From Streptomyces sp. SJL17-4 (GTDB lineage: Bacteria > Actinomycetota > Actinomycetes > Streptomycetales > Streptomycetaceae): a stretch of DNA of 64,000 bases. Under the pieces are notes generated by a model. It was given only the letters and a program-made list of their open reading frames with translations, ran no database searches and had not been told where the DNA came from. Below, piece after piece: positions 45,138 through 54,424 of this stretch (position 1 is its first letter; every line of letters starts with the position of its first letter). The position numbers and the translations under genes were made by a program. Location of the stretch: assembly GCF_036826855.1 (NCBI RefSeq), contig NZ_CP104578.1, positions 124,001-188,000 of the forward strand. The letters run 5' to 3'.

Positions 45138-45929
45138 TCAGCCCTGTCCTGGAGGTGGGGTCGAGCCATCCCCGAGAGCACGGCCGAGGGCCCTGGCGAA
45201 GCCGTCGGGGTTGTCCAGCATCAGGTTGTGTCCCGCGTGGGGGACCTCGACCACCGGGATGCCGAACGTGGCCGCCTTCTCCGCGTCCGGGTCCGGCAGG
45301 CTCAACTCCCCCACCAGGAACGTCCGGGGAATCCCGAGCCCGGCGAGGAGGTCACCGGGCGCGGGCGTACTGCCCTCGACCAGGGCGACCGCACTGCGGT
45401 GCACGGCCAGCGGGTCGGCGAGGCGCAGCCGGGCCGCGTAGTCGGCGCGGTCGGCGCCGGCCACCATCCGGGCGAACCCCTCCGCCACGAACGCGTCCTC
45501 GTCCTGGGCGGCCACCGGAGAACTGAACGCTCCGCCGCCCCCGTACAGGTTCGGCTCCGCCACCACGAGTCTCGCCACGAGCTCCGGGCGCGCCGCCGCC
45601 AGGTGGATCGCCACCGCACCGCCCATGGAGTGCCCGACCAGGTCCACGCCCGTGAGCCCGAGGTGGTCGAGGACCGCGGCGACCGCGGCCGCCTGGGACT
45701 CCATGCGGTAGTCGTACTCCGCCGGCCGGTCGCTCAGCCCGTACCCGAGCAGGTCCACGAGCAGCGCCCGGCCGCCGCCGAGCGCGGGGTGGGCCGCGAT
45801 ATGGGCGAAGTCCGAGGCCGAGGTGCACCCGAGGCCGTGGACGAACACACGCACGGGCCCGTCCCCCGCGCCCGGCAGGTCGATCCATCGGATGTACGCC
45901 CGCTGACCCGCCAGGAACAATTCCCGCAT
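45138..45929 (-). CDS. Alpha/beta hydrolase
   Basis: A 263-residue cytoplasmic alpha/beta-hydrolase. The oxyanion motif is '[10 protein letters not shown]', the nucleophile elbow 'LVGHSMGG', and the late catalytic residues are in '[15 protein letters not shown]' (His). A cap domain lies between residues 130 and 205. ATG 45929. Function could be ester, lactone or C-C bond hydrolysis. Divergent from the nitroreductase-type gene. Confidence 0.88.
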   Translation of the reverse strand: MRELFLAGQRAYIRWIDLPGAGDGPVRVFVHGLGCTSASDFAHIAAHPALGGGRALLVDLLGYGLSDRPAEYDYRMESQAAAVAAVLDHLGLTGVDLVGHSMGGAVAIHLAAARPELVARLVVAEPNLYGGGGAFSSPVAAQDEDAFVAEGFARMVAGADRADYAARLRLADPLAVHRSAVALVEGSTPAPGDLLAGLGIPRTFLVGELSLPDPDAEKAATFGIPVVEVPHAGHNLMLDNPDGFARALGRALGDGSTPPPGQG

Positions 45930-46048
45930 GCTCTGTGCTCTCCCCTGTGTCGCGCGTGTCCGTCACGTCGGGAGCCAGCCTAGGAGTCGGCACTGACAAC
46001 GCGGAGGCGGACGGGTGGCGACGCCGCGAATCGACGAAAGGGATGCTT

Positions 46049-46501
46049 ATGCCACTCGAAGGCGAATACGAGCCCAGCCCGACGACGTGGGTGCGCAAGC
46101 AGGTCGAGCTGTACGAGTCGTCCGGCGGCACCAAGGGCACCACCTTGCGGGGCATGCCCGTCGTCCTGGTCACGAACCGCGGCGTGAAGAGCGGCAAACT
46201 CCGCAAGACCCCGCTCATGCGGGTCGAGCACGAGGGGGCGTACGCGCTCGTCGCGTCGAACGGCGGAGCCGTCGCACACCCGGTCTGGTACCACAACCTC
46301 GTCGCCTCACCCCTTGTCGAGGTCCGCGACGGCACCCGGGCGTGGGACATGAAGGCCCGCCTGGTCACCGGCGAGGAGCGCGCGGCCTGGTGGGAGCGGG
46401 CGGTCGCGGCCTTCCCCGACTACGCCGACTACCAGCTCAGGACGGAGCGGGAGATTCCCGTCTTCGTGGTCGAGCGGGTCGGCCAGGGCCTGTTCGGGTA
46501 G
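46049..46501 (+). CDS. Deazaflavin (F420)-dependent nitroreductase-family protein
   Basis: A 150-residue member of the DUF385/Ddn family, split-barrel enzymes using F420 to reduce quinones or nitro groups. Typical segments are '[14 protein letters not shown]', '[26 protein letters not shown]', '[20 protein letters not shown]'. ATG 46049 follows GAAAGGG by 6 bases; ATG 46043 is less likely. The last 195 bases overlap the reading frame of the convergent EamA gene on the other strand. Confidence 0.92.
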   Translation: MPLEGEYEPSPTTWVRKQVELYESSGGTKGTTLRGMPVVLVTNRGVKSGKLRKTPLMRVEHEGAYALVASNGGAVAHPVWYHNLVASPLVEVRDGTRAWDMKARLVTGEERAAWWERAVAAFPDYADYQLRTEREIPVFVVERVGQGLFG

Positions 46502-47401
46502 GTGCTGCGGGCGGTACGTACGACCGACCGGACGTCGGGGTCGCGTCCGTGACCTCGTCAGTCCCACCCCCGCCAGCACGATCGCCATCCCCGCCGCCAC
46601 CCGTACCGTCAGCGGTTCGTCGAGGATCAGCGCGCCCAGGGCGACGGACACCACCGGGAGCAGATAGCCGACCGTGGCGGCGGCGGTCGGGCCCTCCTCC
46701 TCGATCATCCGGTAGTTCAGGTGGAAGGTGAGTCCGGTGGCGAAGACGCCGAGGACGGCCACCGCGAGGACGCCCGCCCAGGTCACCGTCGCCGTTCCGC
46801 CGGCCGCGAGCGCGGGCGTGCTCAGGCCGGTCGCGGTGAGGAGTTGCGCGGCGGAGAGCGCCAGCGGCGCGGTGCCCCGGCCGGTGAGGTGCCGGGCCAT
46901 GTAGGCGAAGGCCACGGCGTAGCTCGCGGAGGCGCCGAGGAGTGCGAGGGCGCCCCAGCTCATCAGGCCGGAGCCGTGGCTCCAGGGCGCGAAGATCAGC
47001 AGCACCCCGGCGAAGCCGAGGGCGAGCCCGGCCGAGTTGGTGGCGCGCAGAGAACGTTCGGTGCCGAGCGCCAGGCCGATGAGGAGGGACCAGAGCGGGG
47101 TCGTCGCGTTGAGCACGCCCGCCACTCCGCTGTCCACGGTCTGTTCGCCGACCGAGAAGAGCAGGAACGGCAGCGCGTTGCAGAAGAAGGCGGCGACGAC
47201 GAGCCGCCCCCAGGTGGCCCGGTCCCGTGGCAGCCGCTGCCCCGCCCCGTACGCGAGCGCGAGGAGCACCGCCGCGCCGAGCACGCAGCGGACGAAGGTG
47301 ATCCACCCGGGAGTGAGGCCCTCGTTGAGGGAGATCTTGATCCAGAGGAAGCCCGAGCCCCAGAGCAGGGCCAGCACGCCCATACGTGTCGCCGATGTCA
47401 T
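46307..47401 (-). CDS. EamA/DMT-family transporter
   Basis: A protein with ten membrane helices in two EamA repeats (about residues 5-140 and 145-285; '[18 protein letters not shown]', '[21 protein letters not shown]', '[21 protein letters not shown]'). It exports small metabolites such as amino acids. The family usually ends soon after the tenth helix, near 46540, but here the frame continues 70 residues to 46307, antisense to the nitroreductase gene. The tail is Arg/Pro-rich and not membrane-like, so it is either real overlap or a late frameshift that removed an earlier stop. ATG 47401. Divergent from the LysR gene, which may regulate it. Confidence 0.85.
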   Translation of the reverse strand: MTSATRMGVLALLWGSGFLWIKISLNEGLTPGWITFVRCVLGAAVLLALAYGAGQRLPRDRATWGRLVVAAFFCNALPFLLFSVGEQTVDSGVAGVLNATTPLWSLLIGLALGTERSLRATNSAGLALGFAGVLLIFAPWSHGSGLMSWGALALLGASASYAVAFAYMARHLTGRGTAPLALSAAQLLTATGLSTPALAAGGTATVTWAGVLAVAVLGVFATGLTFHLNYRMIEEEGPTAAATVGYLLPVVSVALGALILDEPLTVRVAAGMAIVLAGVGLTRSRTRPRRPVGRTYRPQHLPEQALADPLDHEDGNLPLRPELVVGVVGEGRDRPLPPGRALLAGDQAGLHVPRPGAVADLDKG

Positions 47402-47472
47402 GTCCTCACCGTCCCGCGCCCCATCCGACAGGACAAGCGATGAATCATGCATCCAGCGTTAAGCTGTGCTAC

Positions 47473-48354
47473 ATGCTGGATGTGAGACGTATGCAGGTGC
47501 TCCGGGCCGTCGTCACCAGCGGCTCCATCACGGCCGCCGCCGGGAACCTCGGCTACACCCCGTCCGCCGTGAGTCAGCAGATCGGCGTCCTGGAGAAGGA
47601 GGCAGGCATCGCCCTGCTCGAACGGTTCGGCCGGGGCGTGCGACCGACCGCCGCCGGGCGGCTGCTCACGGAGCACGCCGCCGTCATCGGGCGCCAGGTC
47701 GCCGAGGCCGAGACCGCTCTCGCCGATCTGCGGGCGGGCCGCACCGGGCGGATCTCCGTCCGCTACTTCGCCACCGCGGGCGCGGATCTCGTGGCCCCCG
47801 CCCTGGCCCGGTTCCGTACCGAACACCCGGGCGTACGCGTCGATCTGAGGATCGCCGACGGCGCGCCGCCCGACGAGGAGGCGGACCTCACGCTCGTCGT
47901 ACGTCCCCGGGGCGGCGGGCCGGACGCGGCGGGCGACGGACTCCGGCTGGTCCATCTGCTCGACGATCCCTATCGCGCCGTGCTGCCCAAGGGGCATCCG
48001 CTCGCCGACCGCCGTACCGCCGTCGACCTGGCCGAGCTCGCCGGCGAACCGTGGGTGGGCAGCGAACGCCCCGGCCCCTGCCTTGACGCGGTCCTCGACG
48101 CCTGCGCGGCGGCCGGGTTCGCCCCGGACATCGCGGTGGAGTGCGAGGAGTACGCCACCGCGCAGGGTTTCGTCGCGGCCGGTCTCGGCGTCAGCCTGGT
48201 GCCGCTGATGGGCCTGGGAAGCCGCCATCCGAACGTGGTCGTCCGCAGGGTCCGCGGGCCGGAGCCGGTCCGCTCGATCCACGCGGCGGTACGGAAGTCC
48301 TCGCTGTCCCTCCCCGCCGTACGCGGCCTCCTCGCGGCGCTCCAGGAAGGGTGA
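47473..48354 (+). CDS. LysR-family regulator
   Basis: A 293-residue LysR protein: helix-turn-helix 'MQVLRAVVTSGSITAAAGNLGYTPSAVSQQI' (residues 7-38) and the effector-binding domain (90-290). ATG 47473 is only 7 bases after TAAGCT (47460-47465), so the message is probably leaderless. Divergent from the EamA transporter with a 71-base gap; the usual LysR arrangement is that it activates its divergent neighbour when it binds an exported metabolite. The sequence around 47437-47455 (GAATCATGCATCC) could be part of the operator. Confidence 0.92.
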   Translation: MLDVRRMQVLRAVVTSGSITAAAGNLGYTPSAVSQQIGVLEKEAGIALLERFGRGVRPTAAGRLLTEHAAVIGRQVAEAETALADLRAGRTGRISVRYFATAGADLVAPALARFRTEHPGVRVDLRIADGAPPDEEADLTLVVRPRGGGPDAAGDGLRLVHLLDDPYRAVLPKGHPLADRRTAVDLAELAGEPWVGSERPGPCLDAVLDACAAAGFAPDIAVECEEYATAQGFVAAGLGVSLVPLMGLGSRHPNVVVRRVRGPEPVRSIHAAVRKSSLSLPAVRGLLAALQEG

Positions 48355-48390
48355 ACGGGCGCGAGGAGGGCGTCCGGTGTCGTCTCCAGG

Positions 48391-49227
48391 TCAGGCGGGT
48401 GACAGGACCGTGAGGAGGTGCGCCACCTCCCGGGCCACGGCCGCGCGCGCCGGGTTCAGGTAGTGCCGGGGGTCCACCGCCGTGGGGTGCTCGGTCAGGT
48501 GGGTGCGGACGGCCTGGGTGAAGGCCTTGTTCAGATGGGTGGAGACGTTCACCTTGGTCATGCCGGCGGCGATGGCGGCGGTGAGGTCCGCGTCCGACAC
48601 ACCCGAGGAGCCGTGCAGGACGAGCGGTGTGTCGACGGCGGCACGCAGGCGCGTGATGAGGGCGAAGTCCAGGACCGCGTCCCGGGTCAGCATCTGGTGG
48701 GAGCTGCCGACCGCGACCGCGAGGGCGTCGACGCCGGTGGCCGCGACGAAGGCACGGGCCTCGTCGGGATCGGTCCGTACACCGGGGGTGTGGGCGCCGC
48801 CCTTGCCGCCGACCTCGCCGAGTTCGGCCTCGACCCAGACACCGTGCTGGTGGCAGTACTCCACGACCTCGCGGGTCGAGGTCACGTTCTCGGCGTAGGG
48901 GAGCTTCGAGGCGTCGAACATGACCGAGCCCAGGCCGAGTCCGACGGCCTCGCGGACGAGGTCGGGGTTCTCGGCGTGGTCGAGGTGCACGGCGACGGGG
49001 GTCTTGGCGGCGCGGGCGATGGCGAGGGACGCGAGGGCGACCGGCTCCAGGGCGCCGTGGTAGCGGACGGTGTTCTCGCTGATCTGCAGGACGACGGGGC
49101 GGTCGGCACTCTCGGCGCCGGCCACGATGGCCTGGGCGTGTTCGAGCTGGAGGACGTTGAACGCCCCCACACCGGTGCCCGCCGCGCGGGCGCGGCGGAC
49201 GATCTCATCGGTCGGCGTCAACGGCAT
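48391..49227 (-). CDS. Class II fructose/tagatose-bisphosphate aldolase-like enzyme
   Basis: A 278-residue zinc-dependent class II aldolase of the GatY/KbaY/FbaA group, splitting ketose bisphosphates (tagatose-1,6- or fructose-1,6-bisphosphate) to triose phosphates. Zinc ligands and catalytic residues are in 'VAVHLDHAENPDLVREAVGLG' and 'WVEAELGEVGG', with 'LVLHGSSGVSD' as the phosphate-binding loop. ATG 49227 has GAGAAGGA. It follows the SIS gene by 51 bases on the same strand, forming a two-gene operon under the divergent DeoR regulator. The short length points to the tagatose-bisphosphate type. Confidence 0.9.
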   Translation of the reverse strand: MPLTPTDEIVRRARAAGTGVGAFNVLQLEHAQAIVAGAESADRPVVLQISENTVRYHGALEPVALASLAIARAAKTPVAVHLDHAENPDLVREAVGLGLGSVMFDASKLPYAENVTSTREVVEYCHQHGVWVEAELGEVGGKGGAHTPGVRTDPDEARAFVAATGVDALAVAVGSSHQMLTRDAVLDFALITRLRAAVDTPLVLHGSSGVSDADLTAAIAAGMTKVNVSTHLNKAFTQAVRTHLTEHPTAVDPRHYLNPARAAVAREVAHLLTVLSPA

Positions 49228-49278
49228 GGCTGGTCCTTCTCCGGGGTGTGAACGGGTGCGGGGCGGGGCGACGGGCGT

Positions 49279-50202
49279 TCAGGCCTGGGCATCGGTGAGG
49301 ACGACCGAGCGGGTCAGGTTCCGCGGGGTGTCGGGGTTCAGTCCCTGGGCCTCGGCGACGGCCACCGCGAGCCGCTGGGCCCGGATCAGGTCGGCGAGCG
49401 GGTCGAGGTCACTCTCCGCGAGGGTGCCGCCGACCTTGCGGACCTCGTCCGCGAGTCCGGCCGGCAGCGCCCCGAAGCCCCAGGTGACCCGGCCGGGACC
49501 GGTGATGCTGATGGGGCCGTGGCGGTACTCCATCGCGGGGTACGCCTCCGTCCACGCGCCCGCGGCCTCGCGCATCTTCAGCCCGGCCTCCAGGGCGAGA
49601 CCGTAGGTCCAGCCCCTGCCGAGGAAGGTGAACTGCTCCGCCGCGCGCACGTCCTCGTCGAGCGGGGAGGCGAGGGCCAGTTCCGCGTCCCGCGCGGCCT
49701 CCTCGACGGTGGCCACGCCTTCGGGCAGGGCGTCCTCGGCTTCGAGGTGCGCGCGGAAGAGGGCGAGCGCCGTGGTCGCGAAGCGGGTCTGGACCACCGA
49801 CTCCTCGTCGGCGAAGTCGAGGACGGCGACCTCGTCGGCGAGGTCCATGACCGGGGTCGTGGGATCGGCCGTGATCGCGCCCGTGGGGATGGTGCCGCGC
49901 AGCCGGGACAGGACGGTCAGTACCTCGCTGGTGGTGCCGGAGCGGGTGATGGCCACGACCCGGTCGTAGCCGCGGCCGTAGGGGAACTCGGAGGCGGCGA
50001 AGGCGTCGGTCTCCCCATGGCCGCCGGACTCGCGCAGTTCGGCGTAGGCCAGGGCCATGAACCAGGAGGTACCGCAGCCGATCACCGCGACCCGCTCGCC
50101 CCGTCGGGGCAGCGCGGAGGTGTGCTGGGGCAGCGTGCGGGCAGCCTGACGCCAGGTCGTCGGCTGGGACGCGATCTCCACGGCGGTGCGGGTGGTGCTC
50201 AT
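49279..50202 (-). CDS. SIS-domain sugar-phosphate isomerase/deaminase (AgaS-like)
   Basis: A 307-residue protein with two SIS domains, as in the isomerase half of glucosamine-6-phosphate synthase and in AgaS. The sugar-phosphate site is visible as 'VAVIGCGTSWFMALAYAELRESGG' and 'VVAITRSGTTSEVLTVLSRLRG'; the second domain has 'FTFLGRGWTYGLALEAGLKMREAAG' and 'AYPAMEYRHGPIS'. It converts or deaminates an amino-sugar phosphate, giving a ketose phosphate for the aldolase at 48391. ATG 50202 follows AAGGAG by 6 bases. It is controlled with the divergent DeoR gene. Confidence 0.9.
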   Translation of the reverse strand: MSTTRTAVEIASQPTTWRQAARTLPQHTSALPRRGERVAVIGCGTSWFMALAYAELRESGGHGETDAFAASEFPYGRGYDRVVAITRSGTTSEVLTVLSRLRGTIPTGAITADPTTPVMDLADEVAVLDFADEESVVQTRFATTALALFRAHLEAEDALPEGVATVEEAARDAELALASPLDEDVRAAEQFTFLGRGWTYGLALEAGLKMREAAGAWTEAYPAMEYRHGPISITGPGRVTWGFGALPAGLADEVRKVGGTLAESDLDPLADLIRAQRLAVAVAEAQGLNPDTPRNLTRSVVLTDAQA

Positions 50203-50245
50203 GCCGGTCTCCTTGCAAGAAAGAGTGCACTGAAATGATGGAAGA

Positions 50246-50271
50246 TGCTTGAAGTCGATGCCATTCAAGCA
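50246..50271. promoter_or_regulatory. Operator between SIS and DeoR genes
   Basis: TGCTTGAA (50246-50253) and TTCAAGCA (50264-50271) form perfect 8-base arms around 10 bases in the divergent gap. This is the probable DeoR binding site. TAGAAT at 50314-50319 is a good -10 box for the DeoR gene. Confidence 0.6.
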
Positions 50272-50351
50272 GAAACATGCATGCGCTTTCCAGGTCCCGC
50301 GCCCGTCGGCGGATAGAATCGGTCGCGCGCACGAGCCCGAGGGAGGGACCC

Positions 50352-51173
50352 ATGTCCAAGCACGAGCGGTGGAACACGCTCCTTGAACTACTCGCAGCCT
50401 CGGGAAAGCTGGAGGTCGAGGAGGCGGCGACCGCCCTGGAGGTGTCGGCCGCCACGATCCGCCGGGATCTCGACGAGCTCGCCGAGCAGCAGCTGTTGAT
50501 ACGGACACGGGGCGGGGCCGTCGCGCACGGCGTCTCGTACGAGCTGCCGCTGCGCTACAAGTCGACACGGCACGCTGCGGAGAAGCGACGGATCGCGGAG
50601 GCGGCCGCCGACCTGATCGCCCCCGGTGAGGTCGTGGGGCTCAACGGCGGTACGACGACGACGGAGGTGGCACGCGCCCTCGCCCTGCGGTTCGCGAGCG
50701 GTCGGGCCGACACCGCGGGGACGGCCGGGACAGCCGGAACGCCGAGCTCCGGGCCCGCGCTCACCGTGGTCACCAACGCGCTCAACATCGCGGGCGAGCT
50801 CGCGGTGCGCCCGCAGATCAAGATCGTCACCACCGGCGGGGTCGCGCGCCCCCAGACGTACGAACTGGTGGGCCCCCTGACGGTCGGGGTGCTCAACGAG
50901 GTCGTGCTCGACGTGGTGGTGCTCGGGGTCGACGGGGTCGACGCAGGGCTCGGCGTGATGGCGCATCAGGAGGACGAGGCGAGCATCAGCCGGCTCTTCG
51001 CGGAGCGGTCGAGCCGGGTCGTCGTGGTGACCGACTCGTCGAAGATGGGCCGCCGGGCCTTCGCGCGGATCTGTGGTCTGGACCGGATCGACCTCCTCGT
51101 GACCGACACGGGCATCGGCGCGGAGGCGGTCGCCCAGCTCACCGAGGCCGGGGTGAAGGTCCTCACCGTCTGA
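50352..51173 (+). CDS. DeoR-family regulator
   Basis: A 273-residue DeoR/GlpR-type repressor: N-terminal helix-turn-helix ('LEVEEAATALEVSAATIRRDLDELAE', residues 17-42) and the sugar-phosphate-binding DeoRC domain ('LNGGTTTTEVARAL', 'VVTNALNIAGELA', 'VVTDSSKMGRRAFARIC'). The natural ligand is a phosphorylated sugar, probably the substrate or product of the isomerase. ATG 50352 follows GGGAGGGA by 4 bases. Divergent from the SIS/aldolase operon, which it should repress. Confidence 0.93.
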   Translation: MSKHERWNTLLELLAASGKLEVEEAATALEVSAATIRRDLDELAEQQLLIRTRGGAVAHGVSYELPLRYKSTRHAAEKRRIAEAAADLIAPGEVVGLNGGTTTTEVARALALRFASGRADTAGTAGTAGTPSSGPALTVVTNALNIAGELAVRPQIKIVTTGGVARPQTYELVGPLTVGVLNEVVLDVVVLGVDGVDAGLGVMAHQEDEASISRLFAERSSRVVVVTDSSKMGRRAFARICGLDRIDLLVTDTGIGAEAVAQLTEAGVKVLTV

Positions 51174-51186
51174 ACCTTCGACCGGC

Positions 51187-51208
51187 ATTGGTCTGCAGTC
51201 GGACCAAT
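51187..51208. promoter_or_regulatory. Inverted repeat ATTGGTC-GACCAAT
   Basis: Seven-base arms with an 8-base centre lie 14 bases behind the DeoR stop and 143 bases before the phospholipase gene. It could end the DeoR message or be an operator for the phospholipase gene; there is no T-run and no PhoP box (GTTCACC repeats) nearby. Confidence 0.35.
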
Positions 51209-51350
51209 CCACAGGCCCATATCCCCTGGCTCCATGGCGCCCTGGGCTGTCAATCCACCAATTACCGCACGGCTGTATACCTTTGAGCTCCCCTCCCTCA
51301 TCATGTCTCCGACGTGCCGCCGGGGCACAGCGTGACAGGAGGGGCGGGGC

Positions 51351-53375
51351 ATGATTCCCATCAGCCGCAGAGGATTCGTCGGTATCGGCGCGGGGCTCGT
51401 GGCGGGCGCGGCGCTGCCGACGGCCCGGGCCTCCGCCGCCGCGAGGGCGGCCACCGGCACCCTCACCGACGTCCGGCACGTGGTGATCCTCATGCAGGAG
51501 AACCGCAGCTTCGACCACTACTTCGGCACCCTGCGCGGGGTCCGGGGCTTCGGCGACCGCGCCGCGGGCAACCTCCCCGGCGGCTGGGGCATGTTCAACC
51601 AGCCCGACTGGGGCGGTCGCCAGTACCCCTGGAAGCTCAGCGACACCCCGCCCGCCGGCGGCGTGGACGGCGAGACCCTCGCCCAGTGCAACGGCGACCT
51701 GCCGCACAGCTGGACCTCACAGCACGCCGCCTGGAACAAGGGCCGTCTGGACAACTGGGTCACCGGCGTGGGCAACACCCGGACCCTCGGCCACCTCGAC
51801 CGCGAGGACATCCCCTTCCATCACGCGCTCGCAGACCACTACACGATCTGCGACGCGTACTTCTGCTCGGCACTGAGCGCCACCGGCCCCAACCGCACCT
51901 TCCTGTGGAGCGGGAAGATCGACGGCTCCAGCAAGGACGGCGGCGAGGAGTCGGGCCTTACCTGGGAGACGTACGCCGAGGCGCTCCAGCGGGCCGGGGT
52001 GAGCTGGAGGGTCTACCAGAACGCCCAGGACAACTACGGCGACAACGGTCTCGCGTACTTCAAGAAGTTCACCGACGCGCGGCCCGGGGACCCGCTGTAC
52101 GACCGCGGCATGGGCTCGGTGCCCAAGGTGACCGGCTCGACCCCGGACGACATCGCCGCCGCGATCCGCGCCGATGTGGTCGCGGGCACGCTGCCCCAGG
52201 TGTCGTGGGTGGTCGCGAGCGAGGCGTTCTCGGAGCACCCCTACGCACCGCCCGGGGACGGCGCGCACTTCGTCGATCTCGTCTACCGGGCGCTCGCCGC
52301 CGACCCCGAGGTGTTCGACTCGACCGTGCTGTTCCTCAACTACGACGAGAACGACGGCTTCTTCGACCACGTGCCGCCACCCGTCGCTCCCCCGGGCACC
52401 CCCGGCGAGTACCTCGACGGCGTACCGATCGGCCTCGGCTTCCGCGTCCCCATGATTGTCATGTCCCCGTGGACCCGGGGTGGCTGGGTGAGCTCGGAGG
52501 TCTTCGACCACACCTCGGTCCTGCGTTTCATGGAGAGCTGGACGACGGCCCTCGGCACCCCGGCCACCTGCCCCCACATCAGCGCCTGGCGACGGAAGGT
52601 GACGGGCGATCTGACCGGCGTCTTCGACTTCGCCCACCCGGTGTACGGCGTACCGGCCGGCCTCCCCTCCACGGCGAAGGTCATCGGCCAGGCGACCTGC
52701 GGTCCGCTGCCGAACCCGGCCCCGCAGAACAACGCCCAGCCCGCGCAGGAGTCCGGCACCCGGCCGGCCCGCGCGCTGCCGTACCAGGTGAACGGCAATC
52801 TCGACCGCTTCGAGTTCGGAGCCGCGGGCAAGATCCTCGCCTGGTTCTCGATGGCGAACCAGGGCGCCGAGGCCAAGCGCGCGGCCCATTTCTCGATCCA
52901 CCCGCACCAGCACCGCGACACGGCCGCCTGGCAGTACACCGTCGACGCGGGCGGCACGGCCACCGACTACTTCAACATCGGCCTGGGATCGGGGTCCGGC
53001 AAGTACGACATCTCGATGATGGGCCCCAACCGCTTCCTGCGCCGGTTCATCGGGGACGCCTCCAAGGCCGGCAAGGCCGTCGAGGTGACATCCAGGTTCG
53101 CGACCGAGCCGGGGACGGGGCGGACGGCCCTGTGGTTCAGGATGAGCAACACCTCGGCCGGGCCGGTGACGTTCACGATCCGCTCGAACGCCTACCGCAC
53201 GGACGGCCCCTGGACCTACACGGTCCCGGCCGGCTCCACTCGGGAGGACTTCTTCAACGCGGTCGCCTACAACAACGGCTGGTACGACTTCACGATCCTG
53301 GCCGACATCGACGGGACCTGGTCGCGCCGGTACACCGGTCACATCGAGACCGGAGCGCCGAGCATCACCGGCTGA
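51351..53375 (+). CDS. TAT-exported phospholipase C (phosphoesterase family)
   Basis: A 674-residue enzyme of the non-haemolytic phospholipase C/acid phosphatase group. The twin-arginine signal 'SRRGFVGIGAGLVAGAAL' shows export in folded form. The catalytic domain (40-420) has 'VVILMQENRSFDHYFGTLRG' with the conserved Asn-Arg-Ser and the metal-binding Glu, and 'TGPNRTFLWSG', 'NYDENDGFFDHVPPP' and 'MIVMSPWTRGGWVSSEVFDHTS' (Asp-His). Two C-terminal beta-sandwich domains of about 90 residues follow (from 480). It releases phosphorylated head groups from lipids outside the cell. ATG 51351 has GGAGGGG. Single-gene unit. Confidence 0.92.
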   Translation: MIPISRRGFVGIGAGLVAGAALPTARASAAARAATGTLTDVRHVVILMQENRSFDHYFGTLRGVRGFGDRAAGNLPGGWGMFNQPDWGGRQYPWKLSDTPPAGGVDGETLAQCNGDLPHSWTSQHAAWNKGRLDNWVTGVGNTRTLGHLDREDIPFHHALADHYTICDAYFCSALSATGPNRTFLWSGKIDGSSKDGGEESGLTWETYAEALQRAGVSWRVYQNAQDNYGDNGLAYFKKFTDARPGDPLYDRGMGSVPKVTGSTPDDIAAAIRADVVAGTLPQVSWVVASEAFSEHPYAPPGDGAHFVDLVYRALAADPEVFDSTVLFLNYDENDGFFDHVPPPVAPPGTPGEYLDGVPIGLGFRVPMIVMSPWTRGGWVSSEVFDHTSVLRFMESWTTALGTPATCPHISAWRRKVTGDLTGVFDFAHPVYGVPAGLPSTAKVIGQATCGPLPNPAPQNNAQPAQESGTRPARALPYQVNGNLDRFEFGAAGKILAWFSMANQGAEAKRAAHFSIHPHQHRDTAAWQYTVDAGGTATDYFNIGLGSGSGKYDISMMGPNRFLRRFIGDASKAGKAVEVTSRFATEPGTGRTALWFRMSNTSAGPVTFTIRSNAYRTDGPWTYTVPAGSTREDFFNAVAYNNGWYDFTILADIDGTWSRRYTGHIETGAPSITG

Positions 53376-53471
53376 GTACGCCGTCCGGGTGCGGGGCGGT
53401 GGCCGCTTCGCCGCCGTCGCGCACCCGCCTCCCACCCGCCCCACACCCGCCCCGCGCCCGCGGAGAGTCCG

Positions 53472-54074
53472 TCAGCGCCCGGCGTGCGCCGCGCGGTGGA
53501 TCGTGGCGTCGAGGAGGGCCACCGCGTCGGCGGCCGTACGGCCCGGGGCCCGGTTCCACGGCCCGATCAGCTCATGCCACCCCCGCGACCGGAGCTCGGC
53601 CATGATCCAGGCGGCCGCCTCGTTCATCGTCGTCGCGCTGCCGTAGCCGAGACGGTGCGCGGCGAGCAGCGCGCCGCAGACACACCGGGCCCCGCGCACG
53701 TCGCGCAGCTTGTACGGCGCGTTCTGCCAGCCCCACTCCGTCAGCACCAGGCGCGCGTACCCGAGGTGGACCGAGGGGCGCAGCTCGGGCTGGCCGATGC
53801 GACGCCAGGCGTGCAGCCGGTCGGGCAGGACGGCTCCGATCCGGCCGGGAAGCCGGCGCTCGGCGGGAAGGGAAGGCGGCAACGCGTCGAGCGCGTCGGC
53901 GACGAGCCGCTCCACCGGCAGGGTGAGCAGCTCACGCCAGCCCTCCACAGCGGGTGCGGGCGCCGGCGGCGCGGTCCAGTCCGTGACGATCCGCTGCCAG
54001 GTGGCGCTCTCGTAGAGGGCGGCGGCCTCACGGTCGAGGGTCTCGGGGTCGAGCAGGGAGGCGGAGGGCGACAT
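53472..54074 (-). CDS. DUF6197 family protein
   Basis: A 200-residue protein. The C-terminal half fits the DUF6197 pattern: 'VRGARCVCGALLAAHRLGYGSATTMNEAAAWI', then 'WNRAPGRTAADAVALLDATIHRA'. The N-terminal half, a four-helix-like region, is less conserved. It has no signal peptide and no clear active site. ATG 54074 follows GAGGAG by 9 bases. It is convergent to the phospholipase gene and divergent from the LysM gene. Function unknown. Confidence 0.8.
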   Translation of the reverse strand: MSPSASLLDPETLDREAAALYESATWQRIVTDWTAPPAPAPAVEGWRELLTLPVERLVADALDALPPSLPAERRLPGRIGAVLPDRLHAWRRIGQPELRPSVHLGYARLVLTEWGWQNAPYKLRDVRGARCVCGALLAAHRLGYGSATTMNEAAAWIMAELRSRGWHELIGPWNRAPGRTAADAVALLDATIHRAAHAGR

Positions 54075-54424
54075 CCGGGCGGCTCCTCGGTCGGGGTGGC
54101 TCCATCTTTCATGACGAATGTCGGTTTTGCGACCTATGCCCTTGAGTGCCCGCGCGGTCGAACAGTCCCTTATCGCCCACTTCTCCATTAATAGAATTAC
54201 CACCCCTATTCGGACATTGAGCACCTGGTGACGCGACTCACGTTCCCGGGGATTCCCCGGTGATCGGAATCCGTGCAGGCCGTGCGGGACAAGGAAGTTC
54301 GATGCGCAGGAGTCGAGGTCGATCTTGAATTCCATGAATTCGGTGATCCTTTCACCGACCCCTGGACTCAGATCCTCTTGTTCTCCGCCGCATTACTGGC
54401 CTACGGTCACCTCCATTCGAGCGG
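54075..54424. promoter_or_regulatory. Gene-free leader upstream of the riboswitch
   Basis: No convincing gene is seen. An A+T-rich island at 54110-54205 (TTTGCG, AATAGAATTACC) would hold the promoter for the riboswitch transcript and that of the divergent DUF6197 gene. The remainder is probably 5' untranslated RNA. Confidence 0.35.
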
